From Oscheius tipulae (Eukaryota; Nematoda; Chromadorea; Rhabditida; Rhabditidae), in NCBI GenBank assembly GCA_037178975.1, contig JASJZH010000005.1:744001-808000 (forward strand): 64,000 nucleotides of DNA, given 5' to 3'. How positions within the stretch are numbered: position 1 is the first letter of the stretch; each line of letters begins with the position of its first letter. Under the pieces are notes generated by a model that ran no database searches, had not been told where the DNA came from, and worked only from the letters and a program-made list of their open reading frames with translations. This document shows positions 22,060-30,595 of the stretch, one piece after another. A program made the position numbers and the translations under genes.

Positions 22060-23509
22060 ATGAGAATGTGGGGTCCCGCCACGGACGACAAGTTTTTCGG
22101 CCGGGTGCCAATGATGGTAGACTTTATTCAAATTACTCTAAAATCAATTTTAGACTATGGTTTCTATAGCAATGATCTTCATGACCATTACTCAGTTGTT
22201 TATCTCCATTTGGTACTTGAGCTATCACTGCTGGTAGGTTATCCAATATTCCGCACCCATACCGTCTTGCTTAACAATTTCTACACCTGTACTACCTAGA
22301 TTTGCTTTAACTATTTTAGTTCCCCAGTTTTCGTCAGTTTAAAGTGGTTTATCCAGGTACTACTTCATCACTTTAGCTGCAATCGTCGCAGCTGGCGTGG
22401 CTCTCTTCTTCACCATCAGGGCTCAAGACCCCAATGTGCTCATTTTTGTGATATGCTACCAGGTACAATTAGCAAATATTCTAGATAACATAACTGCCAG
22501 GCCTTGTTTGTGATTCTTTTTCTCGGAGCGGCTATTAATCTCATCGTACTTCTATGTCACCCATATTCAGACAGTTATCTATTCCGACACTGTTTTAACA
22601 GTGGGAAGAAGACAGCCACACACTGTGCTACGAGTAAGCTCCTCTTTTTTTTACTATGAGACCGAGTTTTAAGATGTCCGAATAGCTGGAGCAGTATACA
22701 GCGGGATATATTTGTTCTTTGCTGTCATTAATGGATTCTGTTTAATGGTGCTGTACAGGTTCTATCTGTTCTTGAAGGACAAGAACAATATGATGCCGAG
22801 GTAAGTGAGAGTTAACCTGGATTAGTCAGAAGGCTCTTAATTTGGCAGTAAAGTTTTCCATCGCTAAAAAGACTGAAAATGAAACGGTCTATGATCAAAA
22901 GTCAAAAGTGCGATCAAAATTTAAAAAGTTTCAGCGATAAAAATGTTTGGCAATAGTCTTCTCTTTAAAATAGCTGGAGCAGTATACAGCGGGATATATT
23001 TGTTCTTTGCATTGCAATATTTTAGGTACTCGATACCTAAGTTGCCTTAAAGTCTTAATTAGCAATTCAGCCTTTTTAAGATATCGTAATGAGTAGATAC
23101 TTTACTAATTTATGTTAAACAAGCGGTCGTTTTTAAGATACACTCCCAATGGAGCCCCACACCCTCAAACTACCTCCTCTACTCCAGCTGCCCCTCGACG
23201 GAACAGGAATCCCCAGGATCCTGTTTCATCTTCAAATGAGGGAAGTTTCATCTCCACCACCTCCGACCCTCCCGCTAACAATCATTACCCTCCTTATAAG
23301 TAAGCGACTAAATTAAAACTGTCATATTTTGTTACAGTAACCCGCCGAGGGCACCAAACTCTCTTGGAAGTGATTGGGACAATCAGCCAACTTTCCCACC
23401 TGCCTTCCAACAACAAAAACCATATAACGCCTATGAAGAGACTGTACCAACCGTGCCTGCTTATCCGCCCTCGAATAATGCACATTTGTATGATGATCCT
23501 CCGTATTGA
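22060..23509 (+). CDS. Multi-pass membrane protein with proline-rich PPxY tail
   Basis: Exons 22060-22116, 22196-22233, 22357-22462, 22501-22633, 22686-22800, 23138-23299 and 23338-23509 give about 260 residues in continuous frame. Four hydrophobic segments are visible: LFISIWYLSYHCWYYF, AAIVAAGVALFFTI, ALFVILFLGAAINLIVLL and SGIYLFFAVINGFCLMVLY. The tail (about residues 150-260) is cytoplasmic-looking, rich in Pro/Asn/Ser, with HYPPYK, AYPP and a C-terminal DDPPY. PPxY motifs usually bind WW-domain proteins such as HECT ubiquitin ligases. The topology resembles small tetraspan proteins of nematodes, but I cannot name the family. The first exon boundary (ATG|GTAGAC) is the weakest; CGG|GTGCCA also keeps frame. 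AATAAA lies 23 bp after the stop. Confidence 0.75.
22969..23010 (+). repeat. Exact copy of part of exon 5 inside the following intron
   Basis: The 42 bp at 22681-22722, covering the acceptor and the first 37 coding bases of exon 5, recur without mismatch at 22969-23010 in intron 5. After that the sequences differ. The duplicate keeps the AATAG acceptor but has no open continuation to the next exon that I can see. It looks like a recent local duplication. Confidence 0.85.
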
Positions 23510-24331
23510 AGAGGTTAATAAGCGGATACCTAATAAAGTTCCGATGTTTTAAAATGTGCACTTTTCCCTCAAAGATTTTTCCATCGCACCCCAAGCATGG
23601 AAATATTTAAGAAACATTTCCAGCACCTGCTCAGACGACATATCAGTCAGCGAGAAAATTAATTCCGTCGGCCCCGCAAAACAATATCCACGCTGTAAAA
23701 ATAGCTAATGAGCATTATTGCTAAGCATACGAGATCGAAGGCTAGCAAAGATCTCATTCAATGGGTTACGGTGTTAAATATGGTTCCCGATTGGCGTATT
23801 TTTTTCAGTCAATCGTGATAGTACATACACAGCACAAGCTACATGGCAAAAATCGTTAATTCTATTGGCCGCAACATACGGCCCAGAGCACACTTCATTT
23901 TAACGGTTAAGTCGTTCATAAACTTAAGCAGAATGTATGTTTTGAATACTGAAGAACAGGAAACTTGAAAACAGTCTGCTGAGAAGATACGGGTGCGAGA
24001 CATACAGTCGTAACAAGTTGCTTTTAACGTTCAAATTGTTATGAAACTTAAGTGTATTGTACGTTTTCAGTGTTTGGTGATTTTAATTCATTTCAACGCT
24101 ACCTTTCACAAAGCTCTGAAACCCGAGATTTCTGATCAGTTTGGACACGTCAAAAAACACATCGTTGCTTGGTATCTGATGGAATTAAGCGATTATATTA
24201 TGTTCTGACGGCCTCCTACGGCAGTCAGTCATACCCTATACAGCCATCTGCAGAAGTCGTCTATTGGCAGCAACTGACACACGTCTTTATTTTCTCGGAA
24301 AAGTTTTAAACAGTTTTAAAAGCTCTGCACA
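23510..24331. other. Gap between two membrane-protein genes
   Basis: It holds the 3' end of the upstream gene with AATAAA at about 23532, and a reverse dispersed core (GATACGGGTGCGAG) at about 23987-24000. I see no further gene. Confidence 0.45.
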
Positions 24332-24635
24332 ATGGTTTTGTCCCCAAAACTCGACCGTTCCTCACCCTACGTCATTCCAATCGAGGCCTTCGATCAGGAC
24401 GTCGAGAGAAGAATGTCAGCCGTGTTCGGAGATCTATCCTACGTCCCCCGAAGACACGCTCATCACAAAAAGCAAAGAGAGAGGAGGTGTTGCAAACGTA
24501 AGAAATTGGTTTGAATTTGTATTAATGACAGCATTTTCAGTTACAATGCTGCTCATCCTCCTTGTGACCATCATAGTGGTTTTCGGCATCCTCCTTGGGC
24601 TCTACTATTCCGTTAGATGTGTCTCGCAGTGCTAG
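24332..24635 (+). CDS. Small single-pass membrane protein, 86 residues
   Basis: Two exons, 24332-24497 and 24541-24635, are joined in phase 1 across a 43 bp intron with an ATTTTCAG acceptor. Residues 1-56 are soluble and basic near the membrane (RRHAHHKKQRERRCCK); residues about 57-80 form one strong transmembrane helix (MLLILLVTIIVVFGILLGLY); the end is short with two cysteines (RCVSQC). There is no N-terminal signal peptide, so a tail-anchored or type II topology is likely. The segment DVERRMSAVFGDLSYVPR recurs as GVDRRMSSVLGDIFYSVPR at 30.5 kb. AATAAA follows at about 24716. Function is unknown. Confidence 0.8.
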
Positions 24636-24881
24636 AAAATTATCACGTGTTGTTCAGTGCCTTACAGTAGACCATTGAAGTGAACATGAATTTTTTTTAA
24701 AGAATTTGCTATCCAAATAAAGCGCAGATGATTTAATGAATTGGGTTTGGCTGAAATACTGCTTGATACTTTACTTTACTTTGGTGCTAGCGTAGGGAAT
24801 GTCTTCTTTGATTGACCACAACAATATTGTGGCCCGATACTTCCGGTTGAATCTTCTTTTTTCTCTTGACTAAACTTATCA

Positions 24882-25990
24882 TTATTTATGGAGAAAATGT
24901 GATTCACAGGTCCCGATAGCGAATTCACGATAAGGCCTAGATACAATGAGTAGAGTAAGTGCGCCAGAAGGCAATCCGTATCCAAGTAGGAGAAATAGAT
25001 ACACGTAAATATCTGCCCTATTTGATGCAAAGAGAAGCATCAAGGATAAGGCAATGACCGGTATCACAAAAAATCCTTCAGAGGCAATTACCTGAAGAGT
25101 TGCTTATCAAATTTGCATTTAGGGAAAGCCAACCTGCGCAATGAGAATTTTAAGCCAACTCCGGTGCATTGTCCTTGTTTTCTCTGACATGCTGCTTTTC
25201 TGTCCGTTCAGAATGCGAAACGAAACATATGGGCAGACTATGATGCTCAGAAAGAGGATGACTAAAAAGAGATTCCAACCACAACAATACAGAGCTCCTG
25301 CCAAATGCTGTTAGCAAAGTCAATAACGAATGTCTTCTCGTCGTATAACAGCTCAGTAATATTCCCAAACCATTGAGCTTGAAGGTTTTTTGCAGCAGCT
25401 TGATCTGTCATCAGCAGTGACGGTATCCAAATCAATGGCACCCCAACTGGGGCAACAAGATGGTTGCCATATTTGATGATACTACTCAAATAGCGGTAAT
25501 ACCCTAGCAGAAACTTATTCGGAAAAAGTAGTTCCATTCTGATGAAGAACAGCATGATGACGGTTATTCCAGTCACTGAAGCTTGTAGTACAGAACTTTT
25601 ATTCGTCACTTACATACTCCTATAAGCATTAAGCTCACGAATTGCCATAATTCTGGAACTCCTATATAAGAGTAATAGCCCTTCCCATAGAAGCCTCTAT
25701 AAGGCAGAATAACTAGCGGAAGGAAGAGCACAAGTAGGATGACTGTCCAGAGATGAAAACTTAGTTAATTTAACTGAGCCTCTTAGATTCACTTACTATA
25801 TAATGTTCAAAATTAGCATTAATTTGTAGTTCTTGGTCATTTGTTTAGGCGATTTGAAGGCAACACAGTAGATTGCCAGAGTGACCACCATTACATCAAA
25901 CAGGGTAATAATTTTTGGCCAAATATGAAAAGCTAGTGGATCGGGATCAAAGTAGGGGTTGGGCTGCCACATAGTAAGATAGAAACTCAA
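24882..25990 (-). CDS. Serpentine-type chemoreceptor (Srh/Str-like seven-transmembrane GPCR)
   Basis: Read on the minus strand: exon 1 25990-25797, exon 2 25759-25614, exon 3 25575 to about 25328, a fourth exon ending at 25134, and a last exon 25091-24882. TM1 is ITLFDVMVVTLAIYCVAF followed by KSPKQMTKNYKLMLILNI, the usual first cytoplasmic loop of these nematode receptors. TM7 is followed by VSRPYREFAIG, matching the family's PYR motif. About seven hydrophobic segments are present. The junction at 25328-25261, before WNLFLVILFLSIIVCPYVS, needs an intron of about 20-30 bp or a frameshift, so I cannot exclude that the gene is damaged there. In nematodes such receptors act in ciliated sensory neurons. 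The start ATG lies just before TM1, as expected. Confidence 0.75.
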
Positions 25991-26029
25991 ATTGATAGCG
26001 CAAACAGGTGTTTTAGAAGTGCTCTGAGA

Positions 26030-26915
26030 AAAGGCATGAATAGCAAAGCTGACATTTAAGCATTGCTTCCGGGTTAGTCAGGGTGGATAAAGTTCGTCCT
26101 GTTCGGTCGGGGTGCAAATGTATCATAATCTTCCTGTGAACGGTGAGAGCAACCAATGCTCTTCTGGAGCCACACTCAAGAATCCCCAGTGGCAAGGTTA
26201 CCTCATTCTTTCTAAATACCACAGATAAAACGAGCCAACAAAGAGTATGACGTAGATCCAAAACGGCACCTGTTAAATTAGCCATTATTAACACAACCTG
26301 CCCCGGTTCTGGAACTCAAGTACTAATCGTAGCTGATCGAGTAAAAGCCGCTATAAAGAAATACAATAACTAGTAGTATGAGTACATCACAGTTGAGAGT
26401 CCAGATAAGAAAGCTGGAACTTTTGAAGGGAGCATAAGGGACATCCGGAGTCAATTTCTACAGTAACCAAAAGCCTATTATCCTTGACATGTCAAGAGTT
26501 AACTTCAATTTACAAACTTTGTCTCATATTCCTATTCAGAGCAGTTGTAGAGAACTCGAGGAGCAACATGTTCCCAGTATTTTGGAACAGCAACTAAATT
26601 CAATAGTCTAAAGCAAGCAATTAATTACTGTCATAGTTGTTATATTTTTTTAACAAGTCAAAGTTAACTACTGACGGGGGCTGCCCCCGTCAAGTGATAG
26701 ATTTTTTTTATGATTAGGCTTTACGAACTTATTTCTCGATGATAAACGCAGATAAAACATTGTAGATACACCACATTGAACAGCGAGTTTTTCTCTACAA
26801 GACCCATGTCAGAACTCATACTCGAAAAAAAGGTCCGGACACTCGCTTTGATGAGCATAAAGTTGTAGTACTTAGCCATGTGCTTCTCCTTCACTTCTAA
26901 GTCTGTGTAGCCCAT
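26030..26915 (-). pseudogene. Decayed copy of the neighbouring chemoreceptor
   Basis: On the minus strand, 26455-26300 codes FLIWTLN...LLVIVFLYSGFYS, matching the intact gene's FHLWTVILLVLFLPLVILPY region and the following GFYGKGYYSY, then runs into an in-frame TAG. The next piece (VPEPGQ against VPELWQ) is also disrupted. Upstream, 26915-26720 codes KEKHMAKYYNFMLIK, matching KSPKQMTKNYKLMLILN of the intact gene's first loop. Order and orientation match, so this is a tandem duplicate in decay. It lies directly upstream of the intact receptor. Confidence 0.6.
26672..26692. repeat. Perfect GC-rich palindrome in AT-rich DNA
   Basis: TGACGGGGGC and its exact reverse complement GCCCCCGTCA are separated by a single T. 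The flanks are AT-rich. It lies between two fragments of the chemoreceptor pseudogene. Confidence 0.9.
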
Positions 26916-26992
26916 AACTCCAGCGATTCAGCACATAACACGATCGAACCAGCCTATAAAAAAGCCAAATCTCTTCAAAAGAGCCCATAACA

Positions 26993-27580
26993 CCAACGAT
27001 TCAACCCATAACAAGTCTCTCTGTCTCTTTGTATTTCTATTTTTACTACGTAGTTCAGTTCAAAACGACTGTGACAGAAAAATGGAGAAATTGACAAAAC
27101 TTTGTCTTTTCCCCTTGTACTGTCATTTTCTCCATTATTTTTTAGTAATTTCCCGGTCAAAATAGACTATTCTATGGTTGAATTTGACAGCGAATCGATT
27201 AAACACATTTAGTAATCTAGAAAATGCTTGCAAGGCATGGAAAAATGCAGAATGAAACAGAAATCCAAGATTTTTGAGATTCCCGCGCCGAAATCAAAAT
27301 TCAAAAAAAACGCGCTCCCGGGACACCCATACACTCGTAATGCCAGGGTCCCTTTAACTGAGAGACTGATAGACAGAGAAACAGAGAGATAAAGTCTGCA
27401 ATTCCAGAGTTTCAGACTGATCAGCCACGTCAAAACACTGGCACCTATTCTACACGAAGAAGTGAAGCCGGACATTTCTATGGTATGTATCAAATTTTTG
27501 GGAAAAAAGAAAAGTTTCTTTCTCTGAAAAGACACACACAATTTACAATTTATTGTCGGAATCAAGGGGTTGCTATCATG
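26993..27580. other. Gap upstream of the retrotransposon remnant
   Basis: No gene is supported. Homopolymer-rich and CT/GA-rich stretches are present. A GTATGT donor-like site at about 27481 could belong to an unseen first exon of the ankyrin gene, but I cannot link it. Confidence 0.3.
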
Positions 27581-27637
27581 TCAGGGCTCCCTTGCCGCTC
27601 CCATAGCGCGAACTCGCTCTTCGCCTCCCTCTATTGT

Positions 27638-27910
27638 CTATCGCATCCACGTGATTGAAGTTCGTCCGAGGCGACCACAGGCTTTCTTCAGCTCATCTTT
27701 CCATCTCATGCACGGTCTCCCTAGAGCTCGTCGCTGATCTCCTTCCATCTCGGCCATTTTTCCTCATCCATGCCTCCTCATTCCTCGCACGATCCCGCCA
27801 GACGTTAAGTTGGCTTCGCGCCATGGGTGTTGACGTGACGATCCCTCTGTGTCGCAGTGCTGGGACCGGAATTTCTTCTTTCCACAAACGGCGACGGCGA
27901 TGGTAGGCCA
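27638..27910 (-). mobile_element. 3' end of a LINE-type retrotransposon (reverse-transcriptase ORF tail)
   Basis: On the minus strand 27721-27638 translates as GRPCMRWKDELKKACGR followed by LGRTSITWMR and a stop. This is the conserved C-terminal GRP..RW.DE motif region of non-LTR endonuclease/reverse-transcriptase proteins, which normally ends in W..A.DR..W. The preceding piece, up to about 27910, is open in another frame (WRDRARNEEAWMRKNGR), implying at least one frameshift. Only a few hundred bases are recognisable, so this is a 5'-truncated, inactive copy. Confidence 0.6.
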
Positions 27911-27946
27911 CTAGAGAGTGCTTGAAGAAGCGAGCGCACAGTTTGT

Positions 27947-27995
27947 GAAAATAAAGAAAATTGAAAATAAAGAAAATTGAAAATAAAGAAAATTC
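27947..27995 (+). repeat. Three tandem copies of a 16 bp AT-rich unit
   Basis: The unit AAAATAAAGAAAATTG is repeated three times, the last ending in C. It separates the retrotransposon tail from the first recognised exon of the ankyrin gene. Confidence 0.85.
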
Positions 27996-28074
27996 ACACA
28001 CATTGCCTGAAAAGCGACGGTATATAGGACTGAAGGTCATTCAACTGCTTTGCCTAATTGATGTTCCTTTTCAG

Positions 28075-30002
28075 GAACACACCGACTTCCGTGATCTCTT
28101 TCCTGTCCCTCGACGAGCAGTTGTCGATCTTTTGATTAAACAGAAGGAATGGGCTGTGCTGAAGGAATTCATCAGCGCTGAATCTCAAGAAGTCCAACAG
28201 GCCTTTGAAGTTTTTATGAAAAGTGTGGATAAGGTGGGTCTGCTTAGAAAATAGATTTCAGAACATATGTTAAGAGCGGTGACCAGGCTTCGATTCGATC
28301 TCCACAGCTACTGTCTGAGGAACCGTTAGCATTAGATCTGCAGTTGGAGGTAGTCAGTGAGACAGATGTTAAGAAAGAGGACACAAAGGATGAGAACAAG
28401 TTCACTATTTCCCACATTGCTGATCTTCACATTGCCGTTCGTCAGGGAGATGAGAAACTGGCTCAATCGCTGATTGATAAAGGAGTCGATATAAATGGCA
28501 AAAAGGGCGAGTTTGACTTCACACCTTTGCATGTTGCTACCTTAAATGGTCGCATTAACATGATGAAGCTTCTTCTCCAAGATGGAGCTATCGTCGACAG
28601 TGAAGATAAATATCGCGCCACTCCACTGCATTTTGCTGCTCGTCAGGGAGATAATTTAATGGTGAAAACGCTCATCACAGCAGGAGCTTCGGTCACTTCA
28701 AAGAAAGATGATGGTTGGACTCCTTTACATGCTGCTGCAGTAAATAATCACACTGAGAGTGCCAGAACCCTGCTTAAGCATCGCGCGCTGATCGATGTAG
28801 TCACTGTGATCGGCAGTACTCCTCTTCACATTGCTGCCCAAAAAGGTCATGTTAGCATGGTCAAGCTTCTCCTCCAACATAAAGCTACTATCGACAGTCG
28901 CGACAATGACCTCTACACCTCACTTCATCTTGCTGCTCGAGAGGGGCACGACCAAGTAGTGGACGTGCTTCTTGTGGCAGGAGCTTCGGTTTCTTCAGGG
29001 GATGAAGATAGGTGGACTCCTTTACATTTTGCTGTTGGACATAATCACATTGAAAGTGCCAGAACCCTACTCAAGTATGGCGCGCCGATCGATGCAGCCA
29101 CTGTGATCGGCAATACTCCTCTTCACTTTGCTGCCGAAAAAGGTCATGTTGACATGGTCAAGCTTCTTCTTCAACATGGTGCTATTATCGACAGTGAAAA
29201 CATCGATCATGCCACTCCATTGCACATCGCTAACCTTCATGGACCCATCTGGTCGTGGAAATCATATCATCTGGTCGTGAAAATGCTCATCACGGCAGGA
29301 GCTTCGGTCTCTTCAAAAAATAAAGATGGGTGGACTCCTTTACATTTTGCTGCCGAAAGAAATCGCGTTGAGAGTGCCAGAATCCTGGTCAAGCATCTCG
29401 CGCCGATCGATGCCGAAACTGTGTTCGGATGTACTCCTCTTCACATTGCTGCCCTAGGTGGACACGAACTAATGGTAAAGCTTCTACTTGACGAGAATGC
29501 TAATCTTAATGCTTGTGATTGTTACGGACGTACTCCTCTTCATATCGCTTGCATTAATGACATGATCAAAGTAGTCGAATTGCTGCTTCAATACAAGGGT
29601 ATGATCGAAATCACCGACAATCAGGGAAGGTCTCCTCTTCAATTAGCTTGCTGCAAAGATGCGATCAACTGCGTCACCTATCTTCTAGAACATGGTGCTA
29701 ATCCGAACACGGCAGCTAACAATGGTTTTACTGCATTATATAACGCTACGAATCTTAACCACGCCGATCTTGTCAAAATCCTCATCCAATATGGAGCCAA
29801 TGCAGACGCCTGTTGTATCGATCTTCTATCAGCACTGCACATAGCCAGTCTTAAAGGAAACGTTGGCATTGTAACTCTTCTCCTACAAGCTGGTGCCAAT
29901 CCTAATAGTGCGAACAAGTACAATAATACTCCTCTACAGTTGGCTCGAGCAAATGGTCACAACAAAGTAGCGGCCATTCTAGTGAAATATGGGGCCCGTT
30001 AG
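28075..30002 (+). CDS. Ankyrin-repeat protein with 16 repeats (5' end not found)
   Basis: Two exons are clear: 28075-28233 and 28308-30002, joined in phase 0 (AAG|GTGGGT ... CTCCACAG), coding 53 + 564 residues. The first begins at a TTTTCAG acceptor, so at least one 5' exon with the start codon is missing; no in-frame ATG is near. The N-terminal part is helical and charged without a known domain. From about residue 84 there are 16 consecutive ankyrin repeats of about 33 residues with the usual TPLH..A and LL..GA.ID patterns, reaching almost to the C-terminus (ILVKYGAR, stop). Repeat 9 has a 7-residue insertion (IWSWKSY). No signal peptide, membrane or kinase domain is seen. It is likely a cytoplasmic scaffold. 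AATAAA lies about 33 bp after the stop. Confidence 0.85.
28613..29519 (+). repeat. Three-ankyrin super-repeat, three copies
   Basis: Ankyrin repeats 3-5, 6-8 and 9-11 form a higher-order unit of about 99 residues repeated three times. Each unit has GASV.S, then GWTPLH or RWTPLH, then ESAR.L.K..A.ID, then G.TPLH.AA..GH..MVKLLL. The DNA is also alike, for example GCAGGAGCTTCGGT in all three and GGTCATGTT.ACATGGTCAA-like blocks in two. The outer repeats do not follow this pattern, so the centre has been amplified more recently. Confidence 0.8.
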
Positions 30003-30149
30003 ACAGACAAACATTCAACAACAGTTGAGCTTCAAATAAAAATAATTATTGTATTATCATCATTCTCTTGCCCACTTTTTCCTACTCGACTCGATTACAG
30101 CCCATAACAATGCAAAATTTAGTTCGAAATGCTCAAAATTCTCTGTGTC

Positions 30150-30293
30150 CATAGTACCCACCCAGCCAACGGTCTTACAATCCAGGCCCTCCTCGACCAC
30201 CAACGTACCAACCGACCCAGCCTCCTGCTCCAATGTACCCGCTAGCCAACTTCCACCTCCATCCAGTGGATACACTCAGACTCTTCCAAGCTG
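30150..30293 (+). pseudogene. Isolated proline-rich exon-like fragment
   Basis: After a TCCATAG acceptor-like site the plus strand codes YPPSQRSYNPGPPRPPTYQP and continues Pro-rich to LRLFQAD and a stop. It resembles the PPxY tail of the membrane protein at 22-23.5 kb in composition and in having PP.Y motifs, but is not closely alignable. No membrane exons precede it. It is probably a remnant of a related gene. Confidence 0.35.
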
Positions 30294-30385
30294 ACTCGGT
30301 TTGACTCGACTCGCCAGTAGTTAGAGTGCACACAAAGTAACTATGACTAATTGCCAATAATGGCTTCAGACACACACACTTAGGC
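30290..30385 (+). repeat. Dispersed ~80 bp repeat, copy 1
   Basis: This matches 33167-33242: GCTGACTC..TTTGACT, then CACAAAGTAACT, then ACTAATT.CCA.TAATGG, then CTTCAGACACACACAC. Copy 2 lacks a short piece in the middle. Both end in a CA dinucleotide run. Confidence 0.8.
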
Positions 30386-30454
30386 ATTTAGAACTACCAT
30401 GTATTATTCCTTCGAGTTTCTCAAACTGATTCCGTTTGCCGATTCAGTACGGGA

Positions 30455-30590
30455 GCGAATATATCCGCTTATATGATAACAATTCCGGATGTTCGAGGCG
30501 TTGACAGGCGAATGTCTTCTGTCCTCGGTGACATATTCTATTCGGTACCTCGCGATCAACAGAAGCGTTATCGGAGCAGGTGGTAGGGTG
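30455..30590 (+). pseudogene. Remnant of the small single-pass membrane protein gene
   Basis: The plus strand codes GVDRRMSSVLGDIFYSVPR, then DQQKRYRSRW and a stop, matching DVERRMSAVFGDLSYVPR at 24.4 kb and its basic end. The upstream frame is interrupted (TGA at about 30475), there is no usable ATG, and no transmembrane exon follows. It is probably a broken paralogue. Confidence 0.5.
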
Positions 30591-30595
30591 AGCAA

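Noticed and set aside
27655-27906. Plus-strand open frame of 83 codons
   Set aside because: It is the antisense of the LINE reverse-transcriptase tail.
28332-28532. Minus-strand frame opposite the ankyrin gene
   Set aside because: Shadow of the real coding strand.
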